Of a DNA stretch of 64,000 nucleotides, positions 45,556 to 57,680 are shown one piece after another; the first letter of the stretch is position 1, and every line of letters begins with the position of its first letter. The translations under genes were made by a program, and so were the position numbers. Location of the stretch: assembly GCA_022559845.1 (NCBI GenBank), contig CM040121.1:342152243-342216242 (forward strand), read 5' to 3'. The stretch is from Amorphophallus konjac. Its lineage: Eukaryota > Streptophyta > Magnoliopsida > Alismatales > Araceae. Under the pieces are notes generated by a model that was given only the letters and a program-made list of their open reading frames with translations, had not been told where the DNA came from and ran no database searches.

Positions 45556-47081
45556 GATGATGGCAACACTATATTAAATAACAGAGATGAAGTGCATGAA
45601 GATAAGCTGTGAAAATAAGCAATGCAGACACACAACACACTCGCCTCCTCTGACGACTCCCAAGAGCTCCCCCTGAATACAACATCTACTTTCCTCTGAC
45701 TAGATAACTCAGGGCACTTATCTTTCGCTCCCCCTCAGTAAAGCACAAGCAAGACACTCTCCCCCTTTGACATCATCAAAAACTAGGGGCAGGTCTGAAG
45801 ATATCACGAAAAGAAAATTGCTGATAGTGGAGAGAAAATAATAGAGAGTATGGCTGATAAAGGAGAGTTATTGAGATGTTTAAGCAATTAAGAAAGCCAT
45901 TAATTTTATGTGAGGATTTTGAGGATCAGTTAGTCAGACTGTGTGCAAAATGGTGAATGAAGATTTTCTCCATACACAGAACCAGATTCTAAGCAAATAG
46001 GGTACAAGATACCAGTATGGTCAGAGTAAGTGTTTACTCATAGAGTATAAAGCAAGGAAGTCAGGAAAAACAAAGACCTGTGGTATTGAAAACAAACAAA
46101 CCAAGACCTAAAAGCCAAGTGAACAGAATCTGGATACCAAGAGGGAGAAAAAAATTTCAAAGATGGTCAAGATCAAAGATAAATCTGTCAAGTACACCTT
46201 TGACATTAGGGAGACACCTTGTTTAGAGGCAGGAATCCCCAGTTACTTGGTGGCAAGACCACATTACCCCTTCTGACAAAAGGATAGAGATAGTATTCTA
46301 ACTGGTGTTGACATTAAGGCGACACCTTTACCAGAGGCCAGACACCCCAGTTACTAACCAGATATGTACCATTACTCTGTATGATCAAGACAGCTAATTA
46401 AGCCTGATTTATACTGCCATCTCATGACATGGGATACTTTCACTTCATTGATGAAAGTCCCAGTTTCTCAATGAACAGTTAACAAGGTTGTTAAAACTTC
46501 TTTCATGAATTTTTCATTAAACTGCACTTGAAACCTTGTAAATTAGTCTTGATTCAGTTTGAGAACAATACACCAGCTCCAAAGTTTTTGAGACAGAAGC
46601 ACTATATACCTCAATTCGGACTTAACTAGACTAAGCAGGTATGCTGTACTGGCTAGATCAGAAGTCAGTTACAGTGTAGGTAGATAGTCTTGAATTCAGA
46701 TTTTGATCTCAGTGGGACTAACAGCTGAAATTCCAACAAGAAATTAGATGAACAGTCTTAACGGATAAAACATTCAAAAATTTCTTTTATCCACCTACTC
46801 AAACTGATTCTCTTATAAGGTCAGCAAAAGTCCGTTCAAAGTATGTTCAGATTTGGCCAAAAGAGCATGACACCAAATATTAATCTAGCCCCCCCTGAGA
46901 CCTTGACTCCAACTCAGACTTAACCAAGACAAACCTCAAAACACCTCAAAGAAAACAAAGTGGTATCAATCAGTACGAGTGAATCAGCAAACACCCATAA
47001 TGAGGTTATTTTCAGCAACAGATAATGAGCAAAGATAAGCATAAGAGCACATGATAGATTATTTAGAGATCAATTATTCAA
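45556..47081 (-). other. Element C 3' non-coding region
   Basis: About 1.5 kb between the RNase H stop and the 3' LTR with no believable frame. SIRE-like elements may carry an env-like frame here; I see none. Repeated ctccccct blocks and a duplicated segment (gacatta.ggcgacacc near 46204 and 46310) are the only structure noticed. Confidence 0.7.
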
Positions 47082-48869
47082 TCATGAAATTCTATAAATA
47101 CCTAATTCTCTGCGCAATGTACTAAATTTTTCAGTATCCAGTGGCTTAGTGAAAATATCTGCAATTTGTGAGTTAGTGCCAACATGGATCAATTCAAAGG
47201 TCTTCCTAGCTACTTCATCACGAATAAAGTGATGCCTGATTTCGATGTGTTTAGTTCGAGAATGAAGTACAGGATTCTTTGCAATGTTTATTGCACTAGT
47301 ATTGTCACAAAAGATGGGAGTGCAACCTAGCTCAACTGAGTAATCCAGAAGCTGGTGTTTTATCCATATAACCTGTGTGCCACAGCTCCCTGCTGCCACA
47401 TACTCAGCTTCAGCAGTAGAAAGAGCCACAGAGTGTTGCTTCTTGGATCCCCAAGAGACTAGGCACCCTCCTAAAAAATCGCAGTGACCACTAGTACTTT
47501 TCTTGTCCAATTTACATCCTGTATAATCTGCATCTGTATATCCAATGAGATCTAAACTACATGATGCAGGATACCAAAGACCTAGATCATGGGTAGCAGA
47601 TAAGTATCTAAAGATTCTTTTTACAGCTGCCAAATGCAATTCAGTAGGCCTAGACTGGTAACTGGCACACATCCCTACACTAAATTGAATGTCAGGCCTG
47701 GATGCTGTTAAGTAGAGGAGTGAACCGATCATACCTCTATATAATTTAGCATCCACCTCTTTACCTTTTTCGTCTGAATCCAGTGAGGAGTTGGTGCCCA
47801 TGGGTGTTGAGATAGTCTTGAGGTTGGTCATTCCAAATCTTTTCAGCATCTCCAGAGTATACTTAGTTTGATTTATGAAACAACCATCCTCCATCTGTTT
47901 GACCTGCAGCCCAAGAAAATACTTTAGTTTGCCAACTAAACTCATTTCAAATTCATGAGACATAGATTCAGAAAATTCTTTACACAATGTTGAATTGTTA
48001 GATCTGAAGATGATATCATCAACATATACTTGGACCACTATTAATTCCTTTCCGAGATTTTTGGTGAAGAGGGTTTGGTCAACCTTACCTCGAGTGTAGT
48101 CCTTGCTCAAGAGGAATTCAGAAAGTCTCTCATACCAGGCTCGGGGAGCCTGCTTCAATCCATAGAGGGCTTTATTCAACCTAAAAACCATGTTAGGCTG
48201 AACAGAGAAATTAAAACCTGGAGGTTGTTCAACATATACCTCTTCCTTCAATACCCCATTTAAGAATGCGCTTTTGACATCCATCTGCTGCAGCAGAATG
48301 TTCCTAGAGCATGCAAATGCAAGCAGAATTCGTATAGCTTCCATCCTAGCCACTGGGGCATAGGATTCATCAAAATCCACACCAAATTCCTGACTGTAGC
48401 CTTGAGCTACAAGTCTTGCTTTGTTTCTAGAAATAGCTCCATTCTCATCAACTTTATTCTTGAAAATCCATTTAGTGCCAATGACATGAGTGTTATTAGG
48501 TCTGGGAACTAGTTCCCATACAATATTTTTCTTAAATTGATTTAATTCCTCACACATGGCGGATACCCAAGAATTATGTTTTAAGGCTTCTTCCACAGAT
48601 TTGGGTTCCACCTGAGATACCAAAGCAGCTAAGTCCTGTTCTTGGACAATTCTAAAATGAGACCTAGTCCTAGGAGGATCATGCAAATTGCCTATGATAT
48701 TTTCACTAGGGTGGTCTTTGTGAAATATTATCTCACCTGAGGGTTCACCTACCTCAGTTGCTCCTTCTTGCTGTGAGTTTTCTGGTTGAGCAGCTGGCTG
48801 CATTTCTTCTTCTTCAATTCTCTCCAAGAAATCTCCCTCATTAGATGGCTCCCTGTCATCATCCATCAC
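47082..48869 (-). pseudogene. Element C reverse transcriptase and RNase H
   Basis: A 595-codon open frame. Reverse transcriptase starts near [15 protein letters not shown] and has the copia pattern [36 protein letters not shown] and the active site QVYVDDIIF. RNase H follows with [31 protein letters not shown] and [13 protein letters not shown]. It ends at a normal stop after [14 protein letters not shown]. The frame itself is intact, but it is out of phase with integrase through a frameshift at about 48866-48890, so the polyprotein is broken. Confidence 0.93.
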
Positions 48870-50188
48870 TTTGTTAGAGAAATCATTTCATCAAACACTA
48901 CATGCGGTGTTTCTTCAACAGTTTGGTCAGCTGTATTGAAAACTCTGTAAGCCCTTGAGGTTTCTGAATATCCGAGAAAAATTCCAGGAGAGCTCCTAGC
49001 TTCAAATTTGTCCAAACCATTCTTACCATTATTGTGGATAAAACATTTGGAGCCAAAAACTTTAAAGTAAGAAATGTTTGGCTGCTTACCCTTGAGAAGT
49101 TCATAAGGAGTTTTCCTATGAGTAGGTCTTACCAAGGCTCGGTTTAGAATGTAGCATGCAGTATTCGTAGCTTCAGCCCAAAATCTCCTTGGAAGTCCAC
49201 TCTCAATCAGCATAGTCCTGGCCATTTCAATTATTGACCCGTTTCTTCTCTCAACAACTCCGTTCTGCTCCGGTGTCCTGGGAGAAGAGAATTTGTGAGT
49301 CACTCCCTCTCTTGAGCAAAATTCAGAAAATGAAGAGTTCTCAAACTCTCCTCCATGGTCAGACTGAATTGTAATGATGTTATGTTCACCTTGCAAATTG
49401 ATTTTATTGAAAAGTTCTTCAAAGTGAACAAAGGTATCATTTTTATTTGCTAAACAAAACAACCAAGAAAATCTAGTGAAGTCATCAACTATGACTAATC
49501 CATATCTCTTACCTGACAAACTTTGTATGCGAGTAGGACCAAAGAGATCCATGTGCAAGTGCTGCAGCGGTTTAGATGAAAGATTCTCAGTTCTCAACTT
49601 AAAAACTGCACGAGTCTATTTACCTAGTGCACAAGCATCACATAGTTTGGACCCTAACTGAAATCTTATTCGGGGCAAACCTCTAACTAGGTTAAGCTTA
49701 GACAGTTTATTCATTGTAGACAAAATAGCATGGCCTAGACGCCTATGCCAGTCAAAAGCAACCTGTTCAGAATTAGCAGACATACACAAGTGAGTTTCAG
49801 GATTATCATCCAGGTCTACGATGTATACATTGTTTACTCTATGACCTTTGAACATGACGTTATCAGAATTCAGCTCAAAAACAGTGCAGGAATTGTGGTC
49901 AAAGAGTACCTTGTGTCCTTTGTCGCAGAGTTGACTTATACTTATCAAGTTGTGCTGAAGTCCTTCTACAAGATACACATCTTCAATGGAGTTAGTAGAG
50001 GACTTACCAACAGTACCAATTCCAATTATTCTTCCTCTGTTATTTCCACCGAATTTGACCAGGCCCCCAAACTTCATTTTCAGTTTGCTAAATTTGGACC
50101 GGTCTCCTGTCATGTGCCTGCTACAGCCGCTGTCAAGATACCACTTGTTATGCTCGGCTGCCAGGCTAACCTGCAAAAGTTCAGACAA
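48866..50188 (-). pseudogene. Element C protease and integrase
   Basis: The aspartic protease motif WYLDSGCSRHMTGD lies near 50140. The pre-integrase knuckle follows (HRRLGH ... CDACALGK), then the integrase core with Asp of VDDFTR, Asp of QSDHGGEFEN and Glu of VVERRNGSI, typical of copia. An in-frame TAG at 49616-49618 separates the knuckle from the core; its neighbours suggest a former Gln codon. Continues from gag after a frameshift near 50190-50210. Confidence 0.92.
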
Positions 50189-52388
50189 AGTGATGTGGGA
50201 CCCAATTCAAATTGGGTCCAAAGATAGTTTTCAATTTATTCAAATCACACTTAGGAACCCACATTTGTTTTACTGTTCTTTTCAGTGATTTCATGTAGAT
50301 TGATTCTTCCTTCTTGGCATTTCTTAGTGGGTGTTGAATGAGCCTATTCCTATTAAAATTATGCTGTTTTCGAGCAGAGAAATTGTTGTTTGGCCTCTTA
50401 GAGGACACACGTGTGTGCTGAGCATAATTCATGTAACCATTTTTGTTCAAATGAAAATTGTGCTGAAAGTGGTGCATGTTTGCATGCTTTCCTTGATAAC
50501 TAGCATGTTGAGCTTTCTTAGTGAAACTGTTCACATTTCTAGTGACATGAATAGGAGTGGTCGTGTGAAAACCTTTGTTCCACAACTGTTGCACAGGAGC
50601 AATTCTAGTCTCAGGATTTCCTGACTTAGCTTGCTGACCAGTGGATTGAATGGATTTGCTGGTCGAAACCTTCAATGTAGAGACATATTTGGAACTGGAT
50701 GGGGTTTCCAGTGTTTCTTTGCCCTTGGCGGGGCAGAACGTGACAGTTTTGAATTCAAAGGGTTTTTTACTTGTGGGATTATATCTTAATCCCTCCATGT
50801 TGAAGTTTACCCTCGACCCCAGAAGGACATCCAGATTGTTTCTCCCCTCTGTAAATTTTTCTAGTATTTTTCCTTTGTCCTCAATCTCCTTCTGAAGTTC
50901 ATTACATTAGTCCAGGAGTTCCTGATTAACTTTTGTAACCGCCTCATATTTTTCTGCAATCAGTCTAAACTCCTTTTTACTCTCTTCAGTTTTACTCTTC
51001 AGCTCATTCATCCTAGCTAGATTTTCCTCTCTTTCCATTCTAAACTTCTCGATCTTACTTCTAGCCTGATCTAGCTCAATGGCCATCTCCTTGGTTTTCA
51101 TGTTGTCCGTAACAGCAATAGAGTGTTCCTCAGAAACAGAGTGAAACTTTCGTTTAAGCATTCTGTGCTCCTTGGTTAGAAAATTATATTTAGCTAACAG
51201 GTCGCCATAAGCGTCCTCCCAATCATCCAAAGTAAAATTCTCAAATAAGTTCGTTACCTCTTCCTCATGGTTGGCCATGAGGCAAGTCTTCTCTTCATCT
51301 TCACTGGACGAGGTGGCTTCTGGATCCTCCTCCTCGTCGCTCCATGTGCACAGCATGGCTTTCTTCTTCTTGTGCACCATCTTCTTCTGGTATCCGGGAG
51401 CCTTAGCTTGCAGCTCTGGACATTCACTTTTCATGTGACCAGGTTTCTGACAATGGTAGCATGTAACCTTCTTAACAAACCGGTTCTTCTCAAGTTCTCG
51501 TTCAGGAGACTTCCTTGCAGCATTGAATCTGTTTCTCCTGTAGAATTTCCCTTTAGTCCTCAGGAACTTTCTGAATTGCCTGGTGAGCATGGCCTGCTCG
51601 CTCTTGTCCAGGTCTGAGAATCCGTCAGAGTCTTGGCTGCTACCATCACTGTTGCCGCTGCTGCTGCTCTTCTTAGTATGTCGTGAGACTTTTAGAGCAA
51701 CATTCTTTCCCTTTCTGTCATGTCCATCATTCCCTTGTCTGAAGTTCATTTCGTGGGTCATGAGAGACCCAATCAGCTGGGTTACTGACATGGTGGATAA
51801 ATATCTTGATTCCTCTATGACGGTCACCTTAGTATCCTAGATGGGAGTTAGGGACCTAAGGATCTTCCTGACAATGTCTTCTTGCTGAATCTCCTTTCCA
51901 AATCCTCTCAGACTATTGATGATCACAGACAATCTAGCATACATTTCTGTGATCGACTCCTCTGGCTTCATCTTAAACAACTCATACTGAGTTGTAAGCA
52001 TATTGATCTTGGTAGCTTTCACTTGAGATGTGCCCTCATAAATTAACTGCAATTCATCCCACATTTTCTTTGCAGTCTTGCACGCTGAAATCCTCAAGTA
52101 TTCTTCCGGGTGGACGGCGCACTGTATGATGCTAAGAGCTGTCCAATTCAGTGCGGAGAGTTTAACCTGTTCCTCTGTCCATATGTCTTCGTTTGGTGGA
52201 AGTTGGTACGGACCATCTGTAATTACTCTCCAGCGCTTGTGGCTTTGAGCCCTGATGAAGACTTCCATCCTGTTCTTCAAAAAGAAATAGTTATTACCAT
52301 CGAAGAAAGGGGGACGGGTGATTGACTGCCCTTCAGCAATGTAGCTGCGAGGACCAGCAGATCCGTTTCCCTGGCCGTTGGACCACAT
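50181..52388 (-). pseudogene. Element C gag
   Basis: Gag from the ATG at 52386-52388 (MWSNGQGNGSAG). The capsid-like region has YFFLKNRMEVFI, ISACKTAKKMWDEL, TTQYELFKMKPEESI and IINSLRGFGKEI. A zinc knuckle CYHCQKPGHMKSEC lies near 51430-51475, followed by an acidic stretch and a coiled-coil-like Lys/Glu region. In-frame stops are TAG at 51837-51839 and TAA at 50907-50909; reading continues in the same frame beyond each. The first probably replaced Trp. Confidence 0.9.
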
Positions 52389-52399
52389 ATTGGGGAATA

Positions 52400-52413
52400 C
52401 CCGCTCTGATACC
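52400..52413 (-). other. Primer binding site of element C
   Basis: The minus strand reads ggtatcagagcggg three bases inside the right LTR, complementary to tRNA-iMet. Confidence 0.8.
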
Positions 52414-52416
52414 TAG

Positions 52417-54102
52417 TGATACGAGAAATATGAAGTGATCTAGAAGGGGAGGGGATGAATAGATCACTATTTTCAACCGATTAAAAATTACTGAAGAGTG
52501 ATTCATTGAAAACAAGCAATCTCGCAGATGTACCCACAAAAACCGCAGTGCGAACAATAACTCGAGTAGATAGAAGGCACACCACAAGAACCACCACAGA
52601 CAATCACACAAGGGCACAGAGATTTTTAAGGTGGTTCGGCCAGATCTCCAGTCTGCCTACGTCCACCCCTCACTTCAAATCGAAGTGAGGATTCCACTAG
52701 CACTGCTAGCAAAGCAGACTCAGTCTGCGACAACTGCTAATTCACATCTTCACCAGGGGAACATCCTCCCCTCTTCCTCCACACCCGGAGGGAACCCTAA
52801 GGACGTCAAGTCCCTAGAAACCAGGAAAACAATTTCCTCTTCCTCCAACCGGACGGAACACTAGTGATCTACAGTCACTAGAACCAGAGACCAAGGTCTC
52901 TCTTCCTCTGAATCCCAGAGGGAACACCTGTTCTACGAGAGGGAACACTACTGCAACCTCTGTTGCAAGTAAACCAGAGAGAACACGTCTCTCTCTTCCC
53001 TTGAACACCAGGAGGTAACACAGAGAACTCTCAATCAAGAATGGAAAACATATAAGAAACGAAAACAAGAAAGAAAGAATCTAAAGTTCAGAAACTGGAA
53101 ACAATGTAGCTCAAACTGAGCAGCAGACTTCGGATTTGATCCGTAAGTCAAAACCCATCTTCTGATCACTCTCCTGCTCTCTCTTCTCTCTCAACTGGAA
53201 CACTCTAGTTTCTCAGGGAGGCTCTTTCTCTTCTGCTCTCACTCAAATTTCTTCTCTTCTTTTTCTGGATCGAACTCTCTGCACTTCTGCTTTTTACTTT
53301 TTCCTTTCGATCAACCTTCATCTGTGGACGAAGGCTTCAACATATAGCAACAGCAGCAGGTGGATGAGGTGCAGAATGCGTGTGCCTCCCACACTTCATT
53401 TAGAACCTTCTTGCCACGTGCCTTTATAGCATTGGTTCCTTTAGCATTGGATCACGTGCATCCTAGTCATTGGGAATATTCTTCCTCGGACCACCTTCTT
53501 CTTCTCCTGTAAAGAAACTAAACCATTAGAACTCAGGGCCACAAAAACTAAAACTGCATGAGGTACGTGATAGCAATACGAGATGCACTGTATTGAGAAC
53601 GACATGAGATACACAAGATTACTACAGTACGAAATAAAGAGAGAATGACACGAGGTCAGATTAAAACAGCACGAGGTAAAAAGAGAAGACACGAGATATA
53701 TACTAATAAGGCTAATCACTACAAAGAGAACGACAGGAAGTATCACTGTAACAAAACAAACACTACGAAGAGAACGACACGAGATACGCAATAATAAAGC
53801 TAACACTACAAAGAAAATGACACGAAGTCAGAAGAGAACAGCACGAGGTGAGAAGGAAGTCTCACGGAGTGAAATGGTAGACAAACACGCGATCAGAAGA
53901 AACCTGGATGAAGATAGAAAGAAACAACACGAAGTATGAAGGGAACATTACGGACATGCAAGGTATTATCTCATGGCAATTTTCCTGTTAATCATGGAAA
54001 TTTCAAATGCATAACATTACTCAAGATATCTGATTAAAATAACAATATTTAACATAGTGATGCTCATCATCAAAACACAAGGGAAGTCACAAAAGTCCAA
54101 CA
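52417..54102 (-). repeat. Element C 5' LTR (right)
   Basis: 1686 bp. Three differences from the left LTR in the first 120 bp. The TATA site that reads ctatatattg in the left LTR is ctatatgttg here (53338-53347), which could weaken the promoter. The acgacacgag motif array is at 53570-53850. Confidence 0.93.
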
Positions 54103-54107
54103 ATCAT

Positions 54108-55112
54108 CGTCTTTGACACTTCAAATGCGGACTCTCGTCCGAACGACGAATGGTCCGTTAGTGACCGACATATATATATCGGGATCTAATCCCGCGCTTG
54201 CATTAAACTTGCCGTACTCACGGCAGACATTTGCACGGATTTGCTCCCGTCACCGTCTTGTTTTCTACACGGACCTTTGTCCGAACGTAAAATGGTCCAT
54301 GAATGACCAGCATAATCTGAATGGAACGAGACGGCTCTCGTCTTCCGCCAACCACACGTGTGGGAATATCAATAAGACCTTCGTGAGTCACGTCTGGACC
54401 TTGGGTTCGCCCCAACCATGGTCATTACCTGACCCACACCTAGGCCTATAGCCAGCTATCTCGGTATACATCTTTGTTTTGGAATCTAGTCCCGGGACAC
54501 TTTCCCGCTGCCCTTTGACACCGAAAATATTAATGATGCCCATGCAAGCCTCGTTTGGACCGCGGGAGGCGCTCCCGGAATGGTCCTGACTCGATCTCTC
54601 ACCGGGCCAATAAACTCGCTGATTTTCGACCACTCTAACCGAGATTCAACCGAATGTCTCCTATCCCTTCAAACAATAAACTTGCCGTACCCCGGAATAC
54701 ATATGCTCCAGTTTTCCCCGTGATGATCATGATTCTCTGAAGCCGGACGCTCGTCCGAATATCAAGATGGTCCCTTGAGTGACCAACATATTTCGAATGC
54801 TTGTTTCCCTAGACATAGGGCTTTCCGACTGATTCGAGACCGCTATCGGCTTGTTTCTCTCGATATAGTTTCCTGGCCATGAGGCCCCTTTTCCCGACGA
54901 TTAATCAAGGGTGTTCCCCTCTCCGAGGGGATGTAAATAACGCCGTGACCTTTATGGCGCGGTGGGTCTCAGTTCCGACACGAACCATACAATCGTCTGA
55001 TTAGTCAGATCGAGCGCACAATAAATCGTCACTTTATGACTGGCACGCCCACACACTTAATAAACGCCAATAAATAGATAAACAACGAACTAAAATAAAA
55101 AGTGCGTCCACA
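54108..55112 (+). repeat. Element B, part right of C
   Basis: Continuation of the solo LTR, with four or so further copies of the tandem unit of about 150 bp (to about 54800), then the U5 end ..gtgcgtccaca. The last 210 bp are the inverted match to the start of D. Confidence 0.8.
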
Positions 55113-55117
55113 GGCGT

Positions 55118-56536
55118 CAGGAATGACGTGTCGGTCCTGATTGTTTCACGGATTTTGAGGCAAGATTGGGTTGTGGTGTCCCAGTAAGTCTTGCTCCTGC
55201 ACTCTTGTGTGCGAATGGGTTGTGTTCACCTTGGATTTGGTTGAGATGAGAAGGTTCTGCAATGGTTTCGGGACTCGAGGATGAGCATCCATGGTTGTCG
55301 ATTATGGCTCGTATGTGGCTCTTGGCGTGATGTGTTGCAGTTCGAGGAATTACAATGGTGGTGCATCGAGACAAGTTGTGATTGTGGCGCTGACATGATG
55401 GAAGCGATGGTTTTCTTGGTGCTGGAAGGTGCTGTTCCCAGCGTGTTCAAGGTTTGAGGTCAGGTCGAGCATGGAGTTCTTTCGTTGGTCAGAGGTATGT
55501 TGAGTTTTTCCTTGGTTGGAGGAGATTGTGTTTGGCTAAGGTTCATCGTCTTGCATCGTGTGTTCGGATTGGTTGGCCTCTGGGTGCCATGAAATCCATG
55601 CGAGATGTGTCCTGCGATTTTGGCAAGGTGGTTGCCCGCGAGGGTTGTGCCCATTTTCCTGGTGTGTGAGGGTGCTGGCGCTATTCCGAAAGGACGAGTG
55701 CTGGTTGGACGGTGTTCACATTCTTGGCTGGTGCTGGAACTTTCCGATGCGTGGCAGTTCGGAGCCTGCAGAGTTGCAGAGGATTGCCAGATTTGGGAGT
55801 GAATCTGTGCTTTGGGTTCGAGGTAATGGAGCTTTCCTCACCCTGTTTTCTGAAGTTGGCCAGCCGAGTTGTGGATTGTCAGGATGATGAGTCCCGAGTT
55901 GTCGTGTTTTGTTGTGTGCATGGATCTGAGTGGCCAGCGGAAGCCTGGTGGGCCCATAACCCACAGGTTCATGATCGTAGCGTTTGGTGCTACGGGCGGA
56001 TTTCTTGAGGTTGCGTTGAGCATCGGTGGATTGGTTCCTCGGTGTGAGACGTGTTGTTGCCATGCCGTTGCTCAAGATATCGTGGTTCTTGGCGCTGGCA
56101 GGATGGAGTGTTGGGGAAAAATATTGGCAAGCGTGCCGCATGAGTACCCTGTTCCTGTGATGAAGCCGTGTCAGGCGTCGGTGTGAGCCCGGAAGGGGTT
56201 GTTGAGGATGTCGCCTGACGGAGGTCGAGGACTGTGTCTACTCTGTGAGTGAGATGGTGGCAGCGGTGCGATGATTTGTTTTGTTGTGTATGAGGTGATG
56301 TCGGACTGTGTCCTTTGGTGTACGCCTACTTTGATGATCGGTGTGTGCGGTGCACGGAGCGAGGTGTTCTTCGTAATTATAGTATGGTTGTGTCCCTCAA
56401 AATCCGTGTCTTCGAAAGATCGAGGTTTTCTGTGCTGGGGCTCTGACGGCATTGTCAGTTGGTTAAGGCTTTCTTCCCCTGTGTTCCTGCATTTGTCCTT
56501 AATTTTGAGGATGAAATTCCTTTAAGGGGGGAGGGC
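55118..56536 (+). other. Element A interior, right part
   Basis: About 1.4 kb of GC-rich, TG-rich sequence. Several frames of 70-140 codons overlap on both strands with no domain, so I see no gene. It ends in the purine tract aaggggggagggc (56524-56536) directly before the 3' LTR. Confidence 0.75.
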
Positions 56537-56582
56537 TGTAATGCCCCGAGTTTTTCAGATCTGGATCCGCTGGTTTCGGATC
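56537..56582 (+). repeat. Element A 3' LTR fragment
   Basis: 46 bp starting tgtaatgccccgag and matching 17368-17416 except for a few changes. It is cut by element H, whose presumed TSD is ggatc (56578-56582). The remainder should lie beyond the window. Confidence 0.82.
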
Positions 56583-57094
56583 TGTAGCACCCCCGATAAA
56601 ACCATTGAGTAAATTTAAAATTTCTTCCTAAAAGAAATCATACATGAAGGCCTTACATAAAGAGCCCAACCTCACAAGCACTATAATGAAAATACACAAG
56701 CCAACCCTACTTTATAACATAAAGAATCTTGAGGGCTTTGTGTAAAGAGCCAAACCTTAGGGAGGCTAGTATATAAAATTACAAATCATCACTTTATGCA
56801 TACGTAATCTACTATTCTTAATAGAATTCTACGTTTTGTTTAAAGAACTAAACTATAGGAGGACTAGCATATAAATGTGCAATCCAACTTTATGCACATG
56901 GGTAAAGAATCTTACATGGGAGTGTGAGCGACGTCACGCGGTCGAGAAATGAAAATGCGGAGCGCGCAGGCTCCTTTTATTTTATCTGGCTTTTTTTGCT
57001 TTGCAGCGACACAGAAATAAGAGAAAAGAGAAGGGGCCACCACGGGAGATTGCTCCGACGGGGCGAGCGGGATAAATGCAATATAGCAAGATAT

Positions 57095-57680
57095 GGGGGT
57101 TAAACGGCCATAGCGGGAAGTGACTCGCCGCGGCCTCGGGGGGACGGGAATGGTGCAGAAATCAAATAGCAAAAATTGAAACGACCATTGCGGGAAGTGA
57201 CTCGCCACGGCCTCGAGAGTATAGCAGATATAGCAGCAATTCAAGATATACAAGAGAAAGGACAGAATTCAAATGGCCATTGCGGGAAGTGACTCGTCGC
57301 GGCCTCGAGAATATGAGCAGATAAGAATATAACAGGATATAAAGAGAATATAAAGAACGGGAGTTTAAACGGCCATTGGGGAAGTGACTCACCACGGCCT
57401 CGAGAATATGAGCAGATAAGAATATAACAGAATATAAAGAGAATATAAGAACGGGAATTTAAACGGCCATTGGGGAAGTGACTCGCCGCGGCCTCGAGAA
57501 TATGAGCAAATAAGAATATAACAGAATATAAAGAGAATATAAGAACGGGAATTTAAACGGCCATTGGGGAAGTGACTCGCCGCGGCCTCGAGGATATAAG
57601 CAGATGAGAATATGACAAGATATAAATGACAGAATTTAAACGGCCATTGCGGGAAGTAACTTGCCGCGGCCTCGAGAGTA
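57095..57680. repeat. Tandem repeat in element H LTR
   Basis: Seven units of about 75-98 bp (cores at about 57107, 57182, 57274, 57372, 57466, 57560, 57642) share cggccat.g.gggaagtgactc and gccgcggcctcgag, joined by AT-rich stretches. Confidence 0.85.

Larger units (their letters stand above)
40233..54102 (-). mobile_element. Element C: Ty1/copia retrotransposon, SIRE-like
   Basis: LTRs TGATACGAGAA...AGTCCAACA at 40233-45541 (containing D) and 52417-54102, with TSD atcat (40228-40232, 54103-54107). Without D the LTRs are 1685 and 1686 bp and the element is about 10.2 kb. Gag-protease-integrase-RT-RNase H order on the minus strand proves copia. Long LTRs, an iMet primer site, a 1.5-kb non-coding stretch before the 3' LTR and the sequence features of the RT agree with the SIRE/Maximus lineage. 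The coding region has three in-frame stops and two frameshifts. Confidence 0.95.
37395..55112 (+). mobile_element. Element B: solo LTR of about 3.8 kb, interrupted by copia C
   Basis: Starts TGTGGATGCC at 37395 and ends GCGTCCACA at 55112, with flanks ggcat (37390-37394) and ggcgt (55113-55117), a TSD with one change. Removing C (40233-54102 plus one TSD copy) leaves 3843 bp. No primer site, interior or second LTR is present, so it is a solo LTR. Plus orientation follows from a TATA box at 38342 and aataaa at 38649. Element D (3619 bp) is a second, diverged solo LTR of this family. LTRs of this length occur in the Ogre/Tat gypsy group, but with no coding part the family cannot be assigned. 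Confidence 0.82.
17368..56582 (+). mobile_element. Element A: large non-autonomous LTR element (LARD-like), nested
   Basis: The same LTR start, tgtaatgcccc followed by ..atctggatccgc.ggtttcggatc, occurs at 17368 and 56537 in direct orientation. Between them are a 5' LTR of about 3.2 kb (after removing element E), a primer binding site at 36851, about 2.0 kb of interior (after removing B) without any coding frame, a purine tract at 56522-56536 and the first 46 bp of a 3' LTR that is cut by element H. With long LTRs and no genes it fits the LARD class and would rely on another element's enzymes. Confidence 0.85.

Noticed and set aside
55454..56525. Several overlapping frames of 60-140 codons on both strands
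   Set aside because: GC-rich non-coding interior of element A; no start context, domain or agreement between strands.
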